Assembly: GCF_021869535.1 (NCBI RefSeq)
Contig: NW_026262712.1
Coordinates: forward strand, 108,187,640 to 108,251,639
Length of the DNA stretch: 64,000 bases
Direction: 5' to 3'
Source: Mytilus californianus
Lineage: Eukaryota; Mollusca; Bivalvia; Mytilida; Mytilidae
The notes below the pieces were generated by a model, which was given only the letters and a program-made list of their open reading frames with translations, searched no databases and was not told the DNA's origin. Below are positions 39,401 to 49,038 of this stretch, one piece after another. The translations under genes were made by a program, and so were the position numbers. How positions within the stretch are numbered: the first letter of the stretch is position 1; each line of letters begins with the position of its first letter.

Positions 39401-42400
39401 CCTGTTTCTTCATACAATTGTTTTAGTGATTTCAAATATGCAGTGACAGTGATGGTACCAGGATTTTCAAAAATGGTGGACAGATAAACACAATCCCCCT
39501 TAAAATGTGTACCACCTTGGGCATCTCAAATCCGTAGATCCACCCCTAATTTGTCATATTGTAAATCATTTTATAGAATTATACGCACCTTTCCAAGTGG
39601 ATTCGATGGGTTGTTGACCACTATAGCTTTTGTTTTACTATTGAAGGCTTCTCTCATTTTACTGGTGTCAAATGTCCAGTCCTCGCTGCTTGTTATACTT
39701 TTACTAGTATTCTTCTATCGCAAATAGAAATATCTTAATAAATGCTAACATATTTTGTTATGAAACAGTTTATTGTCATTTCCACATATTTTCATCGTGT
39801 TTTAATTTGTGTTGTTAATTGGTTAACTTTTGTCAGTCGTGTCAGCAATTGTACTTGTTCTAAGAATGTAATTTGAGGCAAATGGCGGTGATGGCGTCCA
39901 GCGTAAACAATTTGTGTAAGTATTTCACTTCTGAAGGAAGAAGACTGAATAATCAATATATTATAGATATATGCCTTATGGTTTGAGATTTCCGTCTGAC
40001 AAATGTCCCGTTGTCCTTGACCTCATTTTCAAGGTTTGATGACTGAACAAAAATTGAAGGTTTTTTTTTTATCACGTGATCTTATCAATTATAAGTAATA
40101 CGTTAACAATAGAAGATATGGGATCACCTGACCTTGACCTTATTTCATGGATCATTGATTAATGTCAAGTTTTCATAAAAAGGGTCATATCTTATTAATT
40201 GATCCCCAGTAACTTAACTTATAGGTTTTACTATTTGTTGTGTATTACTGTAAGGAGCACATATCTGTTTGACAAGTTCCAATTTAAGTGACTTCGACCT
40301 CATTGCCATGGATCTGAAATCACAATCTTAACAAGAGTGGACACGCTGAAATGTGTGGCCTCTTTTTAAGCTTCAGATTTTCAGATATATACTAGATAGC
40401 TAGTATGTCATCCGTACGATTTAGCTTATCTGAATAGTCCTATTTACACATGATTTATGTTTTGATAAATATATATAATATATGACTTTGACATACTTAC
40501 CATTCTCAGTGGTATGTAGACAGGCACTGCACCTGCTAATCGTAGCATTTCCTTATAGGGTTCATAAAATGGTTCAATCAGTATAACCTAAAATGATTCA
40601 TAAACCAAAGACATGGCGGAATTATAATGTGAACTGATTTAAAATATAATTCTCATATATACAGAGTTAACTGTTTTTCGTGTACTGATTTTTACTGTTC
40701 GTTCTTTAATGTATTTTTTATAGATTGATAAGGAAGGATTGAGATCCTAAAAAAACGAATTTAAATCCACCATATGGCCATTCGTGTGTCTGTCCTAAGT
40801 CTGGAGCATCGTCAGTGATTGTCCATTCGTGTGTCTGTCCTAAGTCTGGAGCATCGTCAGTGATTGTCCATTCGTGTGTCTGTCCTAAGTCTGGAGCATC
40901 GTCAGTGATTGTTAATTCGTGTGTCTGTCCTAAATCTGGCGCATCGTTAGTGGTTGTCCATTCGTGTGTCTGTCATAAGTCTGGAGCATCGTTTTGTGGT
41001 TGTCTCTTGTTAAATTTCCAATGTCTTTGTTAATATCCAGTGAATTACGTTTTGATGACAGATAATTGTTAATCTCTGTTAAATTTCTACACTGTAGACG
41101 TTTGTTAAATCAGAAGTGAGGAAACTTCAAATACGAACTACTCGAAAAAACAAAACGGAAGACTAATGCCGACCCCTAGAAGATTTTAATGGGTTTTTTT
41201 TCTAATGCTGGGTTGCTGTCTCATAGATATGTGTCCCGTGTCTCTTTAATTCATATGTTTTTAATTAGATATTGAACATTGAAAAATCGCGTTTATCAAA
41301 AATGAATTTCAGGAGTACTAGTGTTGTTTGTACGTTGCGGGACTTGGTATTTAACGGAGAGTTGAAAATAAATTAATATGATTTGGGATTACTAACCTCG
41401 TCTCCAGGATTTATTAGTCCCATAAAGGTACAGTATAAAGCTTCAAATGCTCCAACGGTGACGTTTATGTTGGTCATGGCGTTAATCTCTTTCCCCATGG
41501 TTATACTATAGAGTTTAGCAAGAGTGTCGATAAGGCGCGGATGCCCCTGTAATGTATATTACACCATTCTTAAAATTACCATTGAACATCCATTTTCTGG
41601 TCAGCAATTAGCGCGTGTTGGATACTTTTCGCCCCTTTCCCAACATGCAGATTACATGAGTTTCTTTGTTTTTGCGTAATTGATGACAAATGCAGGGGCG
41701 GATCTAGTAATTTGGGTTAGGGGGCGAAATTTTTTTTGACGTAAAATTATCGAAATATTCTCTTCAGATACTTTATTAAGCTGAGGACAACCCATGCTTT
41801 GCAAATTTTAGGAAGGCGCACGCCCGCCACGCCCCGCCTGAAATATGATTGACATAATTAACTTCATTTGTATTTTTAAATGCAGTTTATTACCTCATTT
41901 ATTAGTCAAATGCCGATTTCTTTTTACAGCGTAAATTTTTTTTATCTGCACTGATATAATGTTTTCTTGTACAAATCCGATTTCAAATGTTACAGAATGT
42001 TACTGTTATTTTTTTTTTATAAATCCGGTGTTCAGTATTATATAACGGTACATGTATACTGTAAATTCAGAAATTATTGCGATGTTTTTATTATTGCGAA
42101 AAATGCGTCATGGTTATAATCGCAATAATTTAAACTCGCATTTTGAAATTTTTTATAAAAATTAAACAGGATTTTTCTCAATATCGCAAAAATTAAAATC
42201 GCATTTTATTCTAAAATGACAAAATCGCAATAATTTCTGAATTTACAGTATTTGATTTATGGAAATAATGTATGATGTTAATTGTTGAAACTTGTGGAAA
42301 TCCGAGTCATTAGTAGGTATACAACTATTCCTTTGGTGTTGCTAAATTCTTTATAATTTGAAACAAAATGGAGAATTATGCTTTAATTTAAGCTTTTCAA

Positions 42401-44190
42401 CCCTCTGATATAACTTACATAAGCTCTTGTATAGTGATTGTTCATGTGATTGTTTCCAACAGCAGCATTGCTTAGAGCTTCAAGAACATTTTCAGGCGGT
42501 CTGAAATCCGGGAAACCCTGAAAAAGTATCGTTTTCATTCAATGCATGCACAGTAACAATGCAAACGTTCATTGCCAAATGATCAAGAGAACCTACTTAT
42601 AATTATTATCGTATTTTTTATGAACTTTTATTATTACAATCGCAAAAACAAATGCACACAAAAATTTCTAAATTTACAGTATAAATCAGAGCTTTGTTGA
42701 TAGTTGGTAAAAAGCTTCAAATTGGTAAGCTACCATGTGGCAATTTTTCTGACTCATCAATTACTATTTCATTTCAGTTAGATTGCATTTTCCTTGATTC
42801 ATGGGGCCTCGGTGGCCGAGTGGCCTTAGTAGTTCGTCTACTGTATCACTAGCCTGTTATAATACTAAGGTCGTGAGTTCGAACCTTATGCACGTGGCAG
42901 GTACGTTCGACTCAAATCTCAATTGCATTTTTCCTATCGAATGTTGGTTGTTATCTCGAAGCGCTCCGGCTTTCTTCACTAATACAAACTTGCCGCCACG
43001 ATATAGCCAATAATGATGAAAGTGGCGTTGAAGGCCGTACGGTGACCTATAGTTGTTAATTTCTGTGTCATTTAGTCTATTGTGGAGAGTTGTCTCATAG
43101 GCAGTCATACCACATCTTCTTTTTATATTAAACACCAAATAAAGTCAATCAATCATTGATTCACAATTACTTAAATAGTCTCCATTTGTGAAAACATTTA
43201 GAATTTCAAAATATTATAAAATTGAGAATGGAAACGGGGAATGTGTCAAAGAGACAACAACCCGACCAAAGAGCAGAAAACAGCCTAAGGCCACCAATGG
43301 GTCTTCAACACAGTGAGAAAATCCCGCACACGGAGGCAGGCTTCAGCTGGCCCCTAAACAAAAATGTGTACTAGTTCAGAGAAAATGGAAATGAAAATTA
43401 TGACTTCATTACAATACGTATTTCATTTGTTTTTTCATACGTTCGCTTCATTTCTTATAAAAACTGACTCTTATATAGCTCTTAAAACAATCTACTATTT
43501 TCAACAGCGTATGTGAGTAAGTATTATATTTTTCTACTTTTCTATTCTACTCTCGGCTGTATACGTACCAGTGCCATGTTTAGCGCTCCATGCTTAGAAA
43601 CTAGTCCTAATATTTCAACCCTGTAGAAATAAAGTACTTAGTAGATAAAAAAAACACTAAATACATAGTTACTTAAAAAAAAATTCAATTGTAATGTAAA
43701 AAATTGTAAACATCAAGATTACAAAAATGGAAATATGGAAATTGACCTTAATCAAAGGTATCTACATGAAATTACTGTCCTGTGAAATACCTCTTGTAAT
43801 ACTAGTAATCTGAGCTGCAAGATGACGTGGCAAGACTTTCATTACAGTACAGATTGTCAAGATACTGGATGAACGATAGTATAAAAAAAGATGTTGTGTG
43901 ATTGCCAGACAACTACCCACCTGCGAGTGTGATTGCCAGACAACTACCCACCTGCGACCAAAGGATGAGGAGTGTAAACAACTAAATGTCACAGTATGGC
44001 CTTCAACAGTGAGCAAAGTTTATACCGTAATAGTTAGCTTTAAAAGGCCCCGACGATTGCAATTCCACCTTTCAAAATAAAGTGGTCGCATCATTTTGGC
44101 GTTAACCTTCATATCGTTCATAACTTACCATATATTTCCTTCGCAGGCTTTGTCTTTTACTCTGTTTGCTAATCCTAATTGTGATGCCAT
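33301..44190 (-). CDS. KYAT3: kynurenine aminotransferase (KYAT3/KYAT1-like), 12 exons
   Basis: A fold-type I PLP-dependent aminotransferase of the kynurenine-oxoglutarate transaminase/cysteine-S-conjugate beta-lyase family, which converts kynurenine to kynurenic acid and also uses glutamine-type substrates (family knowledge). Exons in coding order: 44190-44129, 43620-43569, 42517-42419, 41546-41397, 40587-40501, 39714-39589, 39142-39022, 38632-38466, 38003-37817, 37300-37221, 33884-33798 and 33426-33301. This gives 447 residues with continuous phase. Visible: GFPDF near residue 39, NNPSNPLGK (substrate/PLP Asn), ADEVYEW, SAGKTFS with the Schiff-base Lys at about 250, and YVRICF with the carboxylate-binding Arg at about 401. 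The start ATG has AGAATGG context; no mitochondrial presequence is seen, and an acceptor-like TTTTAG 17 bp upstream suggests a 5' non-coding exon. [10 protein letters not shown] and YDYKFVKW are closer to my recollection of KYAT3 than KYAT1. Convergent with MCM8. Confidence 0.93.
33798..33884 (-). CDS. KYAT3: KYAT exon 11
   Basis: Encodes [20 protein letters not shown] then KYVRICFVK, with the substrate-binding Arg in YVRICF. Acceptor TTTTAG, donor GTAAG. Confidence 0.94.
34008..34110 (+). repeat. dispersed repeat A, left half of an interrupted copy
   Basis: AATAAGGAGATGTGGTATGA to CCTTCAACAATGAGAATAAA; it continues at 36549 with CCCATACCGTATATTTGGC. The 2.4-kb hairpin element 34111-36548 separates the halves. 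Confidence 0.8.
34111..36548 (-). mobile_element. ATACGACCGCA hairpin element, reverse orientation
   Basis: On the - strand the left end at 36547-36514 is a hairpin, TATATGACCGCAAAA...TTTTGTGGTCGTATA, followed by GGCGTCGTCGTCGTCGTCCG. Next come tandem units of about 165 bp (36470-35340), a unique AT-rich stretch (35330-34280) and a right end CCTCTGCGGTCGTATCAAGC then TGCGCCCC (34160-34120). TGCGGTCGTAT is the inverse of the left end. The right body (GCCCCAACTGTTCAGGGTTC) is shared with the ATACGCCCG elements. It is inserted into a copy of repeat A. Confidence 0.75.
35340..36470 (-). repeat. tandem units of about 165 bp inside the hairpin element
   Basis: Six to seven units share GAACCTTG(C/T)AGTACAATTTC, GAGATCCATACACTTA, AAGTTATTGTC, AACTAGAAAAATGCTT and TTTTGGCCCCTTTTTGGCCCC. 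Short open frames across it are by-products of the repeat. Similar units lie at 45190-45510. Confidence 0.85.
36549..36690 (+). repeat. dispersed repeat A, right half of the interrupted copy
   Basis: Resumes with CCCATACCGTATATTTGGCT, TATAAAAGGCCCC and ACAAGAAAACTAATGGCC, as in the long copy at 8642-8740. Confidence 0.75.
36700..37200. repeat. degenerate tandem repeats of about 60 bp in a KYAT intron
   Basis: The phrase ATAGTATTGTCCATTTAAC...AGGAAATACTACTATGGTAT recurs about eight times with many changes from 36770 to 37195. No coding frame. Confidence 0.75.
37221..37300 (-). CDS. KYAT3: KYAT exon 10
   Basis: Completes Asp, then [20 protein letters not shown] and WAIHKK. Acceptor ATTTAG, donor GTAAAG. 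Confidence 0.94.
37817..38003 (-). CDS. KYAT3: KYAT exon 9
   Basis: 62 residues, from [20 protein letters not shown] through [19 protein letters not shown] to [16 protein letters not shown], plus one base. Small-domain region. Acceptor TTACAG, donor GTAGGA. Confidence 0.95.
38466..38632 (-). CDS. KYAT3: KYAT exon 8, PLP lysine
   Basis: Completes Ala, then [20 protein letters not shown] and [18 protein letters not shown] to TNPTPTQ. SAGKTFS holds the PLP-binding Lys. Acceptor TCTCAG, donor GTATAT. Confidence 0.96.
39022..39142 (-). CDS. KYAT3: KYAT exon 7
   Basis: Encodes [20 protein letters not shown] then [20 protein letters not shown] plus one base. ADEVYEW carries the PLP pyridine-binding Asp and the Tyr of the active site. 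Acceptor TTACAG, donor GTAAGT. Confidence 0.96.
39589..39714 (-). CDS. KYAT3: KYAT exon 6
   Basis: 42 residues, from [20 protein letters not shown] to [11 protein letters not shown]. The exact start is ambiguous by three bases (two AG acceptors, TAG|AAG|). Donor GTGCGT. Confidence 0.92.
39985..40330 (+). repeat. short array related to the 9360-11100 repeat
   Basis: Contains TCCTTGACCTCATTTTC, TGACCTTGACCTTATTTCAT and GTGACTTCGACCTCAT-like phrases at steps of about 120-160 bp. Located in a KYAT intron. Confidence 0.7.
40501..40587 (-). CDS. KYAT3: KYAT exon 5
   Basis: Encodes [20 protein letters not shown] then VPVYIPLRM. Acceptor TTTTAG, donor GTAAGT. Confidence 0.96.
40778..41002 (+). repeat. 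45-bp tandem repeat, about five copies
   Basis: The unit CCATTCGTGTGTCTGTCCTA then AGTCTGGAGCATCGTCAGTG repeats every 45 bp (40778, 40823, 40868 and on) in a KYAT intron. As 45 is a multiple of three it leaves an open frame with 15-residue repeats. The sequence resembles the CCTGTCCCAAGTC...GGAGCC part of repeats A and B, so expansion of a repeat fragment is more likely than a gene. Confidence 0.85.
41397..41546 (-). CDS. KYAT3: KYAT exon 4
   Basis: 50 residues, from [20 protein letters not shown] through [19 protein letters not shown] to [17 protein letters not shown] is the PLP-phosphate region. Acceptor TTACAG, donor GTTAGT. Confidence 0.96.
42057..42250. mobile_element. TA-flanked MITE with 25-bp inverted ends
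   Basis: Left CTGTAAATTCAGAAATTATT then GCGAT and right ATCGCAATAATTTCTGAATT then TACAG are perfect inverses with TA on both sides (42057-42058, 42249-42250). The 190-bp interior is rich in ATCGCAA. A decayed relative lies at 42637-42682. Tc1/mariner-like target. Confidence 0.85.
42419..42517 (-). CDS. KYAT3: KYAT exon 3
   Basis: Encodes [20 protein letters not shown] then [18 protein letters not shown] is the N-terminal signature of the family. Acceptor TTTCAG, donor GTAAGT. Confidence 0.96.
42802..43160 (+). mobile_element. tRNA-derived SINE interrupted by repeat A
   Basis: The head GGGGCCTCGGTGGCCGAGTG has a Leu-tRNA-like A box, and GTGAGTTCGAACC at 42873 is a B box. The body matches the SINE at 55323-55576. 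Repeat A in reverse (about 43029-43130) is inserted between GTGGCG and the TTAAACACCA tail, after which the CAATCAATCAT end follows. Not a functional tRNA. Confidence 0.75.
43205..43385 (+). repeat. dispersed repeat B, truncated
   Basis: AAATTGAGAATGGAAACGGG, GTGTCAAAGAGACAACAACC and GGCTTCAGCTGGCCCCTAAA, ending near TACTAGTTCAGAGAAAATGG. Confidence 0.75.
43569..43620 (-). CDS. KYAT3: KYAT exon 2
   Basis: Completes Trp, then [17 protein letters not shown]. Acceptor CTACAG, donor GTACGT. Confidence 0.92.
43880..44062 (+). repeat. dispersed repeat A with a 31-bp internal duplication
   Basis: TGTGATTGCCAGACAACTAC then CCACCTGCGA(G/C) occurs twice in a row at 43897 and 43928, inside a repeat A copy that continues with CACAGTATGGCCTTCAACAG. 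Confidence 0.8.
44129..44190 (-). CDS. KYAT3: KYAT exon 1 (coding)
   Basis: Encodes [20 protein letters not shown] plus two bases; donor GTAAGT. The A at -3 and G at +4 give a good start context. The frame upstream has no earlier Met before an acceptor-like TTTTAG, so this ATG is chosen. Confidence 0.85.
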
Positions 44191-44332
44191 TCTTGTCCCC
44201 GTGCAATCTAAAATTTAAATTTCATATAACCTTGACACATTTTCATTTTCATGAATCTTGATATTTTTTTATTCCGTCCCTATGGTTCATCCGTAAAAGA
44301 AAATATTAACAAAAAAGAGCTCTAAATCCTAC

Positions 44333-44400
44333 CTGAATATTGTATGTCTTTGTGTAAAGGAAAGACAACGACTTCACAAAAGTAATTTATATACTTATGT
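44333..44400 (-). other. KYAT3: possible 5' non-coding exon of KYAT
   Basis: A donor-like CAG|GTAGGA at 44333/44332 (- strand) could join the acceptor at 44207. The joined frame has no Met, so it would be 5' UTR. Weak evidence. Confidence 0.3.
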
Positions 44401-44605
44401 CTTTCCAGCTGAGCATGTCAACAGTGAGAAGGTATAATTTCATATGTCATCACACTGAATATAACGTCAATAAAGTTGATATAGTCAAATTGAAATGTTT
44501 AACTTATACCTTATTTCTACTTTCCAAAATGGGGTCGTTTTGGGGCTTTTTAGCAATTAATATATCTAACTTAATCTGTTGCCTGTCTAGTACTTTTTCA
44601 AAACA

Positions 44606-45585
44606 AATAAACTGCTTCGCCGAGCGCAGCTGGATTCGACCGCAGAGGTCCAACCCTGAACAGTTGGGGCAAAAATGGACACAATATTCAAGCTTGATAC
44701 AGGTCTGAATTTGGATTGTAATTAAATATTTGACACATTATAGGTTTCTGACACAGAATAAATGTAGTCAAAGAACTTGAAATTTGTTATATGATTTGAA
44801 TTTATATTCAATTGAAGATTTCTTGCTGTTGTGCAATACACTGTGCTGTTGCGCAATACTTATAGTAAATCTGTTTTCAGACATTAAACAAAGAATTAGC
44901 AAAATAAATTTCTTTGGAAAATTGACAATTTCTTAAACCTTGAGGGAAAAAAATTGACCCCCCCCCCCCCAATAATTTATTTTTTGACCACGCCTCACCC
45001 CCCCCCCCCCTATTTAAAAAAGATGATATTTGAAGAAATTTTCTTTTTTATTTCTTAAATCTTGAGTGGAAAATTTGCCCCCCCCCAAAAAAAAAACAAA
45101 TTTTTGTATTCCCCTCTCCCCCCCCCCCCCCCCCCCCGCTCCTTTTCCAAAAAGAATAATATTTGAAGAAACTCTCTTTTTTTTTAAATGTGGTACAATT
45201 TAAGAGACAGCTATACACTTAAACACAAGTTATTGTCTGAGAACCAGAAAAATGCTTGTTTTATACCCTTTTTTGGCCCCTAATTCCTGAACGGATTGGG
45301 CAATTACCCCCAAAATGAATCCCAACCTTCTACTTGTGGTATTGAACCTTGTGGTACAATTTCAGAGCAATCAAAATACTTATACACAAGTTATTATCCT
45401 GAAACTAGAAAAATACTAGTTTTGGGCCCTTTTTGGACCCTAATTCCTAAACGGTTAGGACAATCACCCCAAAAAACAATCCCAACCTTCCGTTTGTGAT
45501 ATTGAACCTTTTGCGGACCACGACGACGACGCCGACGACGACGTGATAGCAATATACGACCCCAAAATTATTTTGCGGTCGTATA
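44606..45585 (-). mobile_element. ATACGACCGCA hairpin element, reverse orientation
   Basis: On the - strand the left hairpin TATACGACCGCAAAATAATT then TTGGGGTCGTATA (45585-45553) is followed by CGTCGTCGTCGGCGTCGTCG. Units of about 165 bp (45510-45190), poly-C tracts and the shared right body follow. The right end is CCTCTGCGGTCGAATCCAGC then TGCGCTCGGCGAAGCAG. TGCGGTCG is the inverse of the left end. Confidence 0.8.
44955..45140. repeat. poly-C tracts
   Basis: Four C-homopolymer runs (about 12, 13, 8 and up to 20 nt) within the hairpin element; lengths are probably unreliable in assembly. Confidence 0.9.
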
Positions 45586-45789
45586 AAAAGTATGTTTATT
45601 TGACAAATGTAAATTGCTTTGTATGTTCACTATTCTAGATAATTAGAGTATAGTTAAAGTCATGGATTTCAAGTTAACTATTGTTAAATTCGACAATTAA
45701 TAATTGTTTGTAGATCATGGCTCCTCTGAGTTATATATCGCCAATCTCATTGGAGAACCATTTACTGGTAATTGAAAAAACTTTGAAAC

Positions 45790-46050
45790 CGCCTGTCCCA
45801 AGTCAAGAGCCACACTGTAATTTATTCAGTGGTTGTCGTTTGTTGCTGTATATCATAATTGTTTTTCGTATTTTATTTTGTACATAAATCAGGCCGTTAG
45901 TTTTTGAGTCCTTTGCAAGCTTGCTATGCGCAATGGGTTTCACTCTTTGTTGGAGGCCGTACGGTGACCTATAGTTGCCAACCTTAAATGTCGTGTGGTC
46001 TCTGGTGGAGAGTTGCTTTGTTGGCAATCATATCATATTTTTTTTTATAT
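45790..46050 (-). repeat. dispersed repeat A, reverse
   Basis: CCTGTCCCAAGTCAAGAGCC, ACATAAATCAGGCCGTTAG, GGAGGCCGTACGGTGACCTA and GGAGAGTTGCTTTGTTGGCA are the reverse of repeat A. Confidence 0.75.
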
Positions 46051-46259
46051 ATAATATGTTTAATAGAGTTTATATCGGGATTTAGTTTGGTTCTTTTTAC
46101 TCAATCAATAGTCTATGTATCGGTATGTGTTTTATTTTTGTCTTGAGCCGCGTTGACTAAGGCACTGAACACAGTGCAGAAGTAGTAGTCGTTGATGCCT
46201 CAACAGATTGAGTTCGAATTCCGCTGAGTGAACGATATTAATTTGCCTATGCAAAATTG

Positions 46260-46590
46260 TAGTTCTAACATTGTTGAGGTATAGGGGGTTGATATCTCAC
46301 AAAACATGTTTAACGGCATTTTTGTGCTTGTCCCAAGTCATGAACTTAGCCTTTGTTAGTCTTGTGTGTGTGGTTTTTTTTTTAAATGGTTCATTTGTAT
46401 GTTTCGCAGTTTAGTGTTGCGTCCATTTCGTTGAACTAGTATACATTTATTGTTTAGGGGTTATGCAGTTGAAGCCCGCCTCTGGGTGCGGGATTTTCTC
46501 GCTGCATCGAAAACCCATTGGTCGCCTTAGGCTGTTTTCTGCATGCTCTTTGGTTGGGTTGTTGTCTCTTTGACATATTCCCCGTTTCCA
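46260..46590 (-). repeat. dispersed repeat B, reverse
   Basis: GAGGTATAGGGGGTTGATAT, CTTGTCCCAAGTCATGA, GAAGCCCGCCTCTGGGTGCG and GTTGTTGTCTCTTTGACATA. Confidence 0.75.
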
Positions 46591-46680
46591 TGTGTTTGAG
46601 CTTTTGATTTTGCCATTTGATGGAGGACTTTCCGTTTGGAATTTTCCTTGGAGTTTCGTTTTTTTTTCTATTTTACTTTT

Positions 46681-46830
46681 TTATGCCCCCACAGTAGGCG
46701 ACGGGGGCATTAAGTGTTACCCTTGACCGTCCGTCATTCCGTCTTTCCGTCCTTTCGTCCTTCCCATTTTCGTTGCAAAGCTTGAGATTTGGCATTCGTG
46801 TCCTCAGACACATTCTTCATTTATTTTTCA
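46681..46830 (+). mobile_element. short ATGCCCCC hairpin element
   Basis: Hairpin ATGCCCCCACAGTAGGCGAC then GGGGGCATTAAG, followed by GACCGTCCGTCATTCCGTC, ending near CCTCAGACACATTCTTC. An internally deleted relative of the element at 14552. Confidence 0.7.
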
Positions 46831-47725
46831 TCGCGTTAAATTCGGCATATAATCAGTTACATTACAAAATGCACTTCTATGTAGCTTAAGAAATGGGATA
46901 AATTATTAGCGGTACATGGAAAAATAACATGTTTACACCTGTTCTGTGTGTCGTGAAAACTACAGATTTATCTGTCAAATATAATGATGTATCGTGTAAA
47001 ATTATCGGTATTATAACAAATAGTTACTATCTTCTCTATGCTGTTAAATACAGATGATATAACAAACTATCCGTTCAATCAATTGGCCAGTCACCATTGG
47101 AGCCAGTCTACATTATCAATTGGCGAGTCACCATTGGAGCCAGTCTACCTTATAGACAACGAAATACATATAAACTTCTTTATAGAGTACACCAGAGGTA
47201 GGGTATATTCCCCTGATTTTTTTTTCACTAGCAAGGTCATTTTCAAATATCCAGAGGCTCACTAGGATTTCTCTTTCACAGATAGCAAATATAAGCTTTT
47301 CATCAGAGCCAAAGTAATCAGATATTAAACATATCTAGTAACTGTGCAAACGGCCACAAAACTTAATAACAGTTGACACTGACTGACAGAAATTAGAAAT
47401 ACAAGCTCTGATTTACTCTTATTTGTGATTTGAAGTACAATGGAAGAACTGTTTAGAGAAAAGTATACGTGCTAATGTGCATTCAATTCAACAGTAATTG
47501 CTATTTCACTTTTTACTTTGTGTTGTTACGTTTCTGTGTTTGGTTAGTTTTTGTTTTGTTTTTTTCTTGGGGAGGGGTTACAATTAAAATATAACCAAAA
47601 AAAGACACGTTATACAAAAGATATATTAATTTCCATTTATTTGTACATCATTAACAAATCAGAATAAATAAAACAAACACAAATGTTTAACAAAGTTGAA
47701 GCACATATATTGTCAAAAGCTTATT
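46831..47725. other. intergenic, nothing recognised except a small duplication
   Basis: The only structure seen is a direct duplication of CAATTGGC(C/G)AGTCACCATT then GGAGCCAGTCTAC at 47078 and 47117. On the - strand, 47641-47636 gives AATAAA, 85 nt past the stop of the first homeobox gene, a likely polyadenylation signal. Confidence 0.5.
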
Positions 47726-48457
47726 TTAAGTCCGGAACTGTTGCGCTGTCTGTGGTGATACACTATTGTAAAACTGTGCACTATAATAAGGATGTACAAA
47801 CGGTGACATACCACACATAGACGGCGAGACCATAGGAAATGTTTTGTATGACTGCTGACTGATGTTACCATTAGATTCCATTATTCGTGAACCAGGTTTA
47901 CCAACACCAACAAACTGTGATAAGCCTGGTAAACCGTTGTAGCCAGTACTTTTGATGTGACGTTTTTCCTTCATTCTTCGATTCTGGAACCACCATTTGA
48001 TTTTATGCTGACTGAGTTTGAGTTTCTTGGCGAGCACTGGACGATCTTCAATCTGGAGGTATTTTCTGTTACTGTAGTACCGTTCTAGTTCCAACAGTTG
48101 CGAGTTTGTGAAGGTAGTTCTGGCTCTCTTTTTTGGTTGATCGGAGTTGGCTGAGTCGTCGGAGGAGGAAACAGGTGAAGCACAGTCTTTTGATTCGGAG
48201 TCTGTAGAGCTGAAACTGCAGTCATCAGAATGTAATGATTCGTCTTGTCGTTTCCTCTTGGATTGCTGACGTTGATTTGAGATGGTAAGTGGAAGGATCA
48301 TTTCTATTGTACATGACTGGCTGCTGTTTGGTAGATATATGTCGTGGATATGGTTGACAATAGCGTCAGTACAGACGGGATCTGAAACTCTACTGCTCTT
48401 TGATAGTTCTTCAATACTGAAGGACATCTTGGCTGGAATGCTCTGTTGATAAGCCAT
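47726..48457 (-). CDS. homeobox gene 1 of 3 (ANTP-like, W47)
   Basis: A 243-aa intronless homeodomain protein, probably a nuclear transcription factor. Residues 109-168 form a canonical 60-residue homeodomain (KKRARTTFTNSQ...WWFQNRRMKEKR) with no insertion, so not TALE. F8, L16, W48, F49, Q50, N51 and R53 are present, but position 47, normally Ile, Val or Thr, is Trp, and position 44 is Lys. FSIEEL at residues 13-18 resembles an eh1-type Groucho-binding motif (FxIxxL) and the N-terminus of Vent-type proteins (inference). A Ser/Asp-rich acidic stretch (77-106) precedes the homeodomain and a KRKR at 67-70 may aid nuclear import. The start ATG lies 69 nt below a TATA box. I cannot name the orthologue. 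Confidence 0.92.
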   Translation of the reverse strand: MAYQQSIPAKMSFSIEELSKSSRVSDPVCTDAIVNHIHDIYLPNSSQSCTIEMILPLTISNQRQQSKRKRQDESLHSDDCSFSSTDSESKDCASPVSSSDDSANSDQPKKRARTTFTNSQLLELERYYSNRKYLQIEDRPVLAKKLKLSQHKIKWWFQNRRMKEKRHIKSTGYNGLPGLSQFVGVGKPGSRIMESNGNISQQSYKTFPMVSPSMCGMSPFVHPYYSAQFYNSVSPQTAQQFRT

Positions 48458-48494
48458 TTGTGTACATTAATATATCACTTGTCTGAAGATACTT

Positions 48495-48532
48495 TGACAA
48501 TGAGCTTCTCTTGTCATTGTACCTGTTTTATA
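48495..48532 (-). promoter_or_regulatory. TATA box and ACAATGA/TCATTGT palindrome of homeobox gene 1
   Basis: On the - strand TATAAAA (48532-48526) lies about 70 nt upstream of the ATG. Between them an inverted pair, ACAATGA (48497-48503) and TCATTGT (48514-48520), is separated by 10 nt. ACAATG is a SOX-type core. All three paralogues keep the TATA box, both arms and the spacing, which suggests function at or near the transcription start. Confidence 0.6.
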
Positions 48533-48724
48533 CTCTTCTTTGTTAATTACTCATAACGGTTCTTGTCAAAACAATTCAGTGGCCAGCTTAAGGAATCGGT
48601 GATTGTCATTCAAAGCTAAGCCACGTTTTACTGTCAATTAAGTTAACAAGATAAAGCTTATGTGTTCCAATCAATGACGCTAATTAATTATGTCAAACAA
48701 TTTTTACGATTTTAAATCATTCAG

Positions 48725-48829
48725 TTTGATAAGTAGTTATGCCACCCAAGCTAACATCATTTGATAAGTAGTTATGCCACCCAAGCTAACATCATTTGAT
48801 AGGTAGTTACGCCACCCAAGCTAACATTG
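48725..48829. repeat. 35-bp tandem repeat, three copies
   Basis: TTTGATAAGTAGTTATGCCA then CCCAAGCTAACATCA repeats at 48725, 48760 and 48795 upstream of homeobox gene 1. A single diverged copy (TTGATAGATTGTTGTGCCAT then CCAAGCTAACAT) sits at the matching place upstream of gene 2, at about 53100. Confidence 0.9.
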
Positions 48830-49038
48830 AGACGAATAAGCATTCACTAACCAGTCTAAAATTTAAACATTCAAGTAAGTAATTTTTTATTCACAGTATC
48901 TGTTTCTTTTTCTAAGTCAACAAATTAATAGGACAAAATAATTATTACCTAACCTTAAAGGGGTTTTAACTGCGAATTAGACAAAAAAATAAAATTTTCA
49001 AACATTAATAAAATCGGAATATAGAAATAAATATTTCA

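Noticed and set aside
40815..41033. 72-residue frame with 15-residue [17 protein letters not shown] repeats
   Set aside because: A 45-bp tandem expansion in an intron, derived from repeat A/B text. The frame is open only because 45 is a multiple of three.
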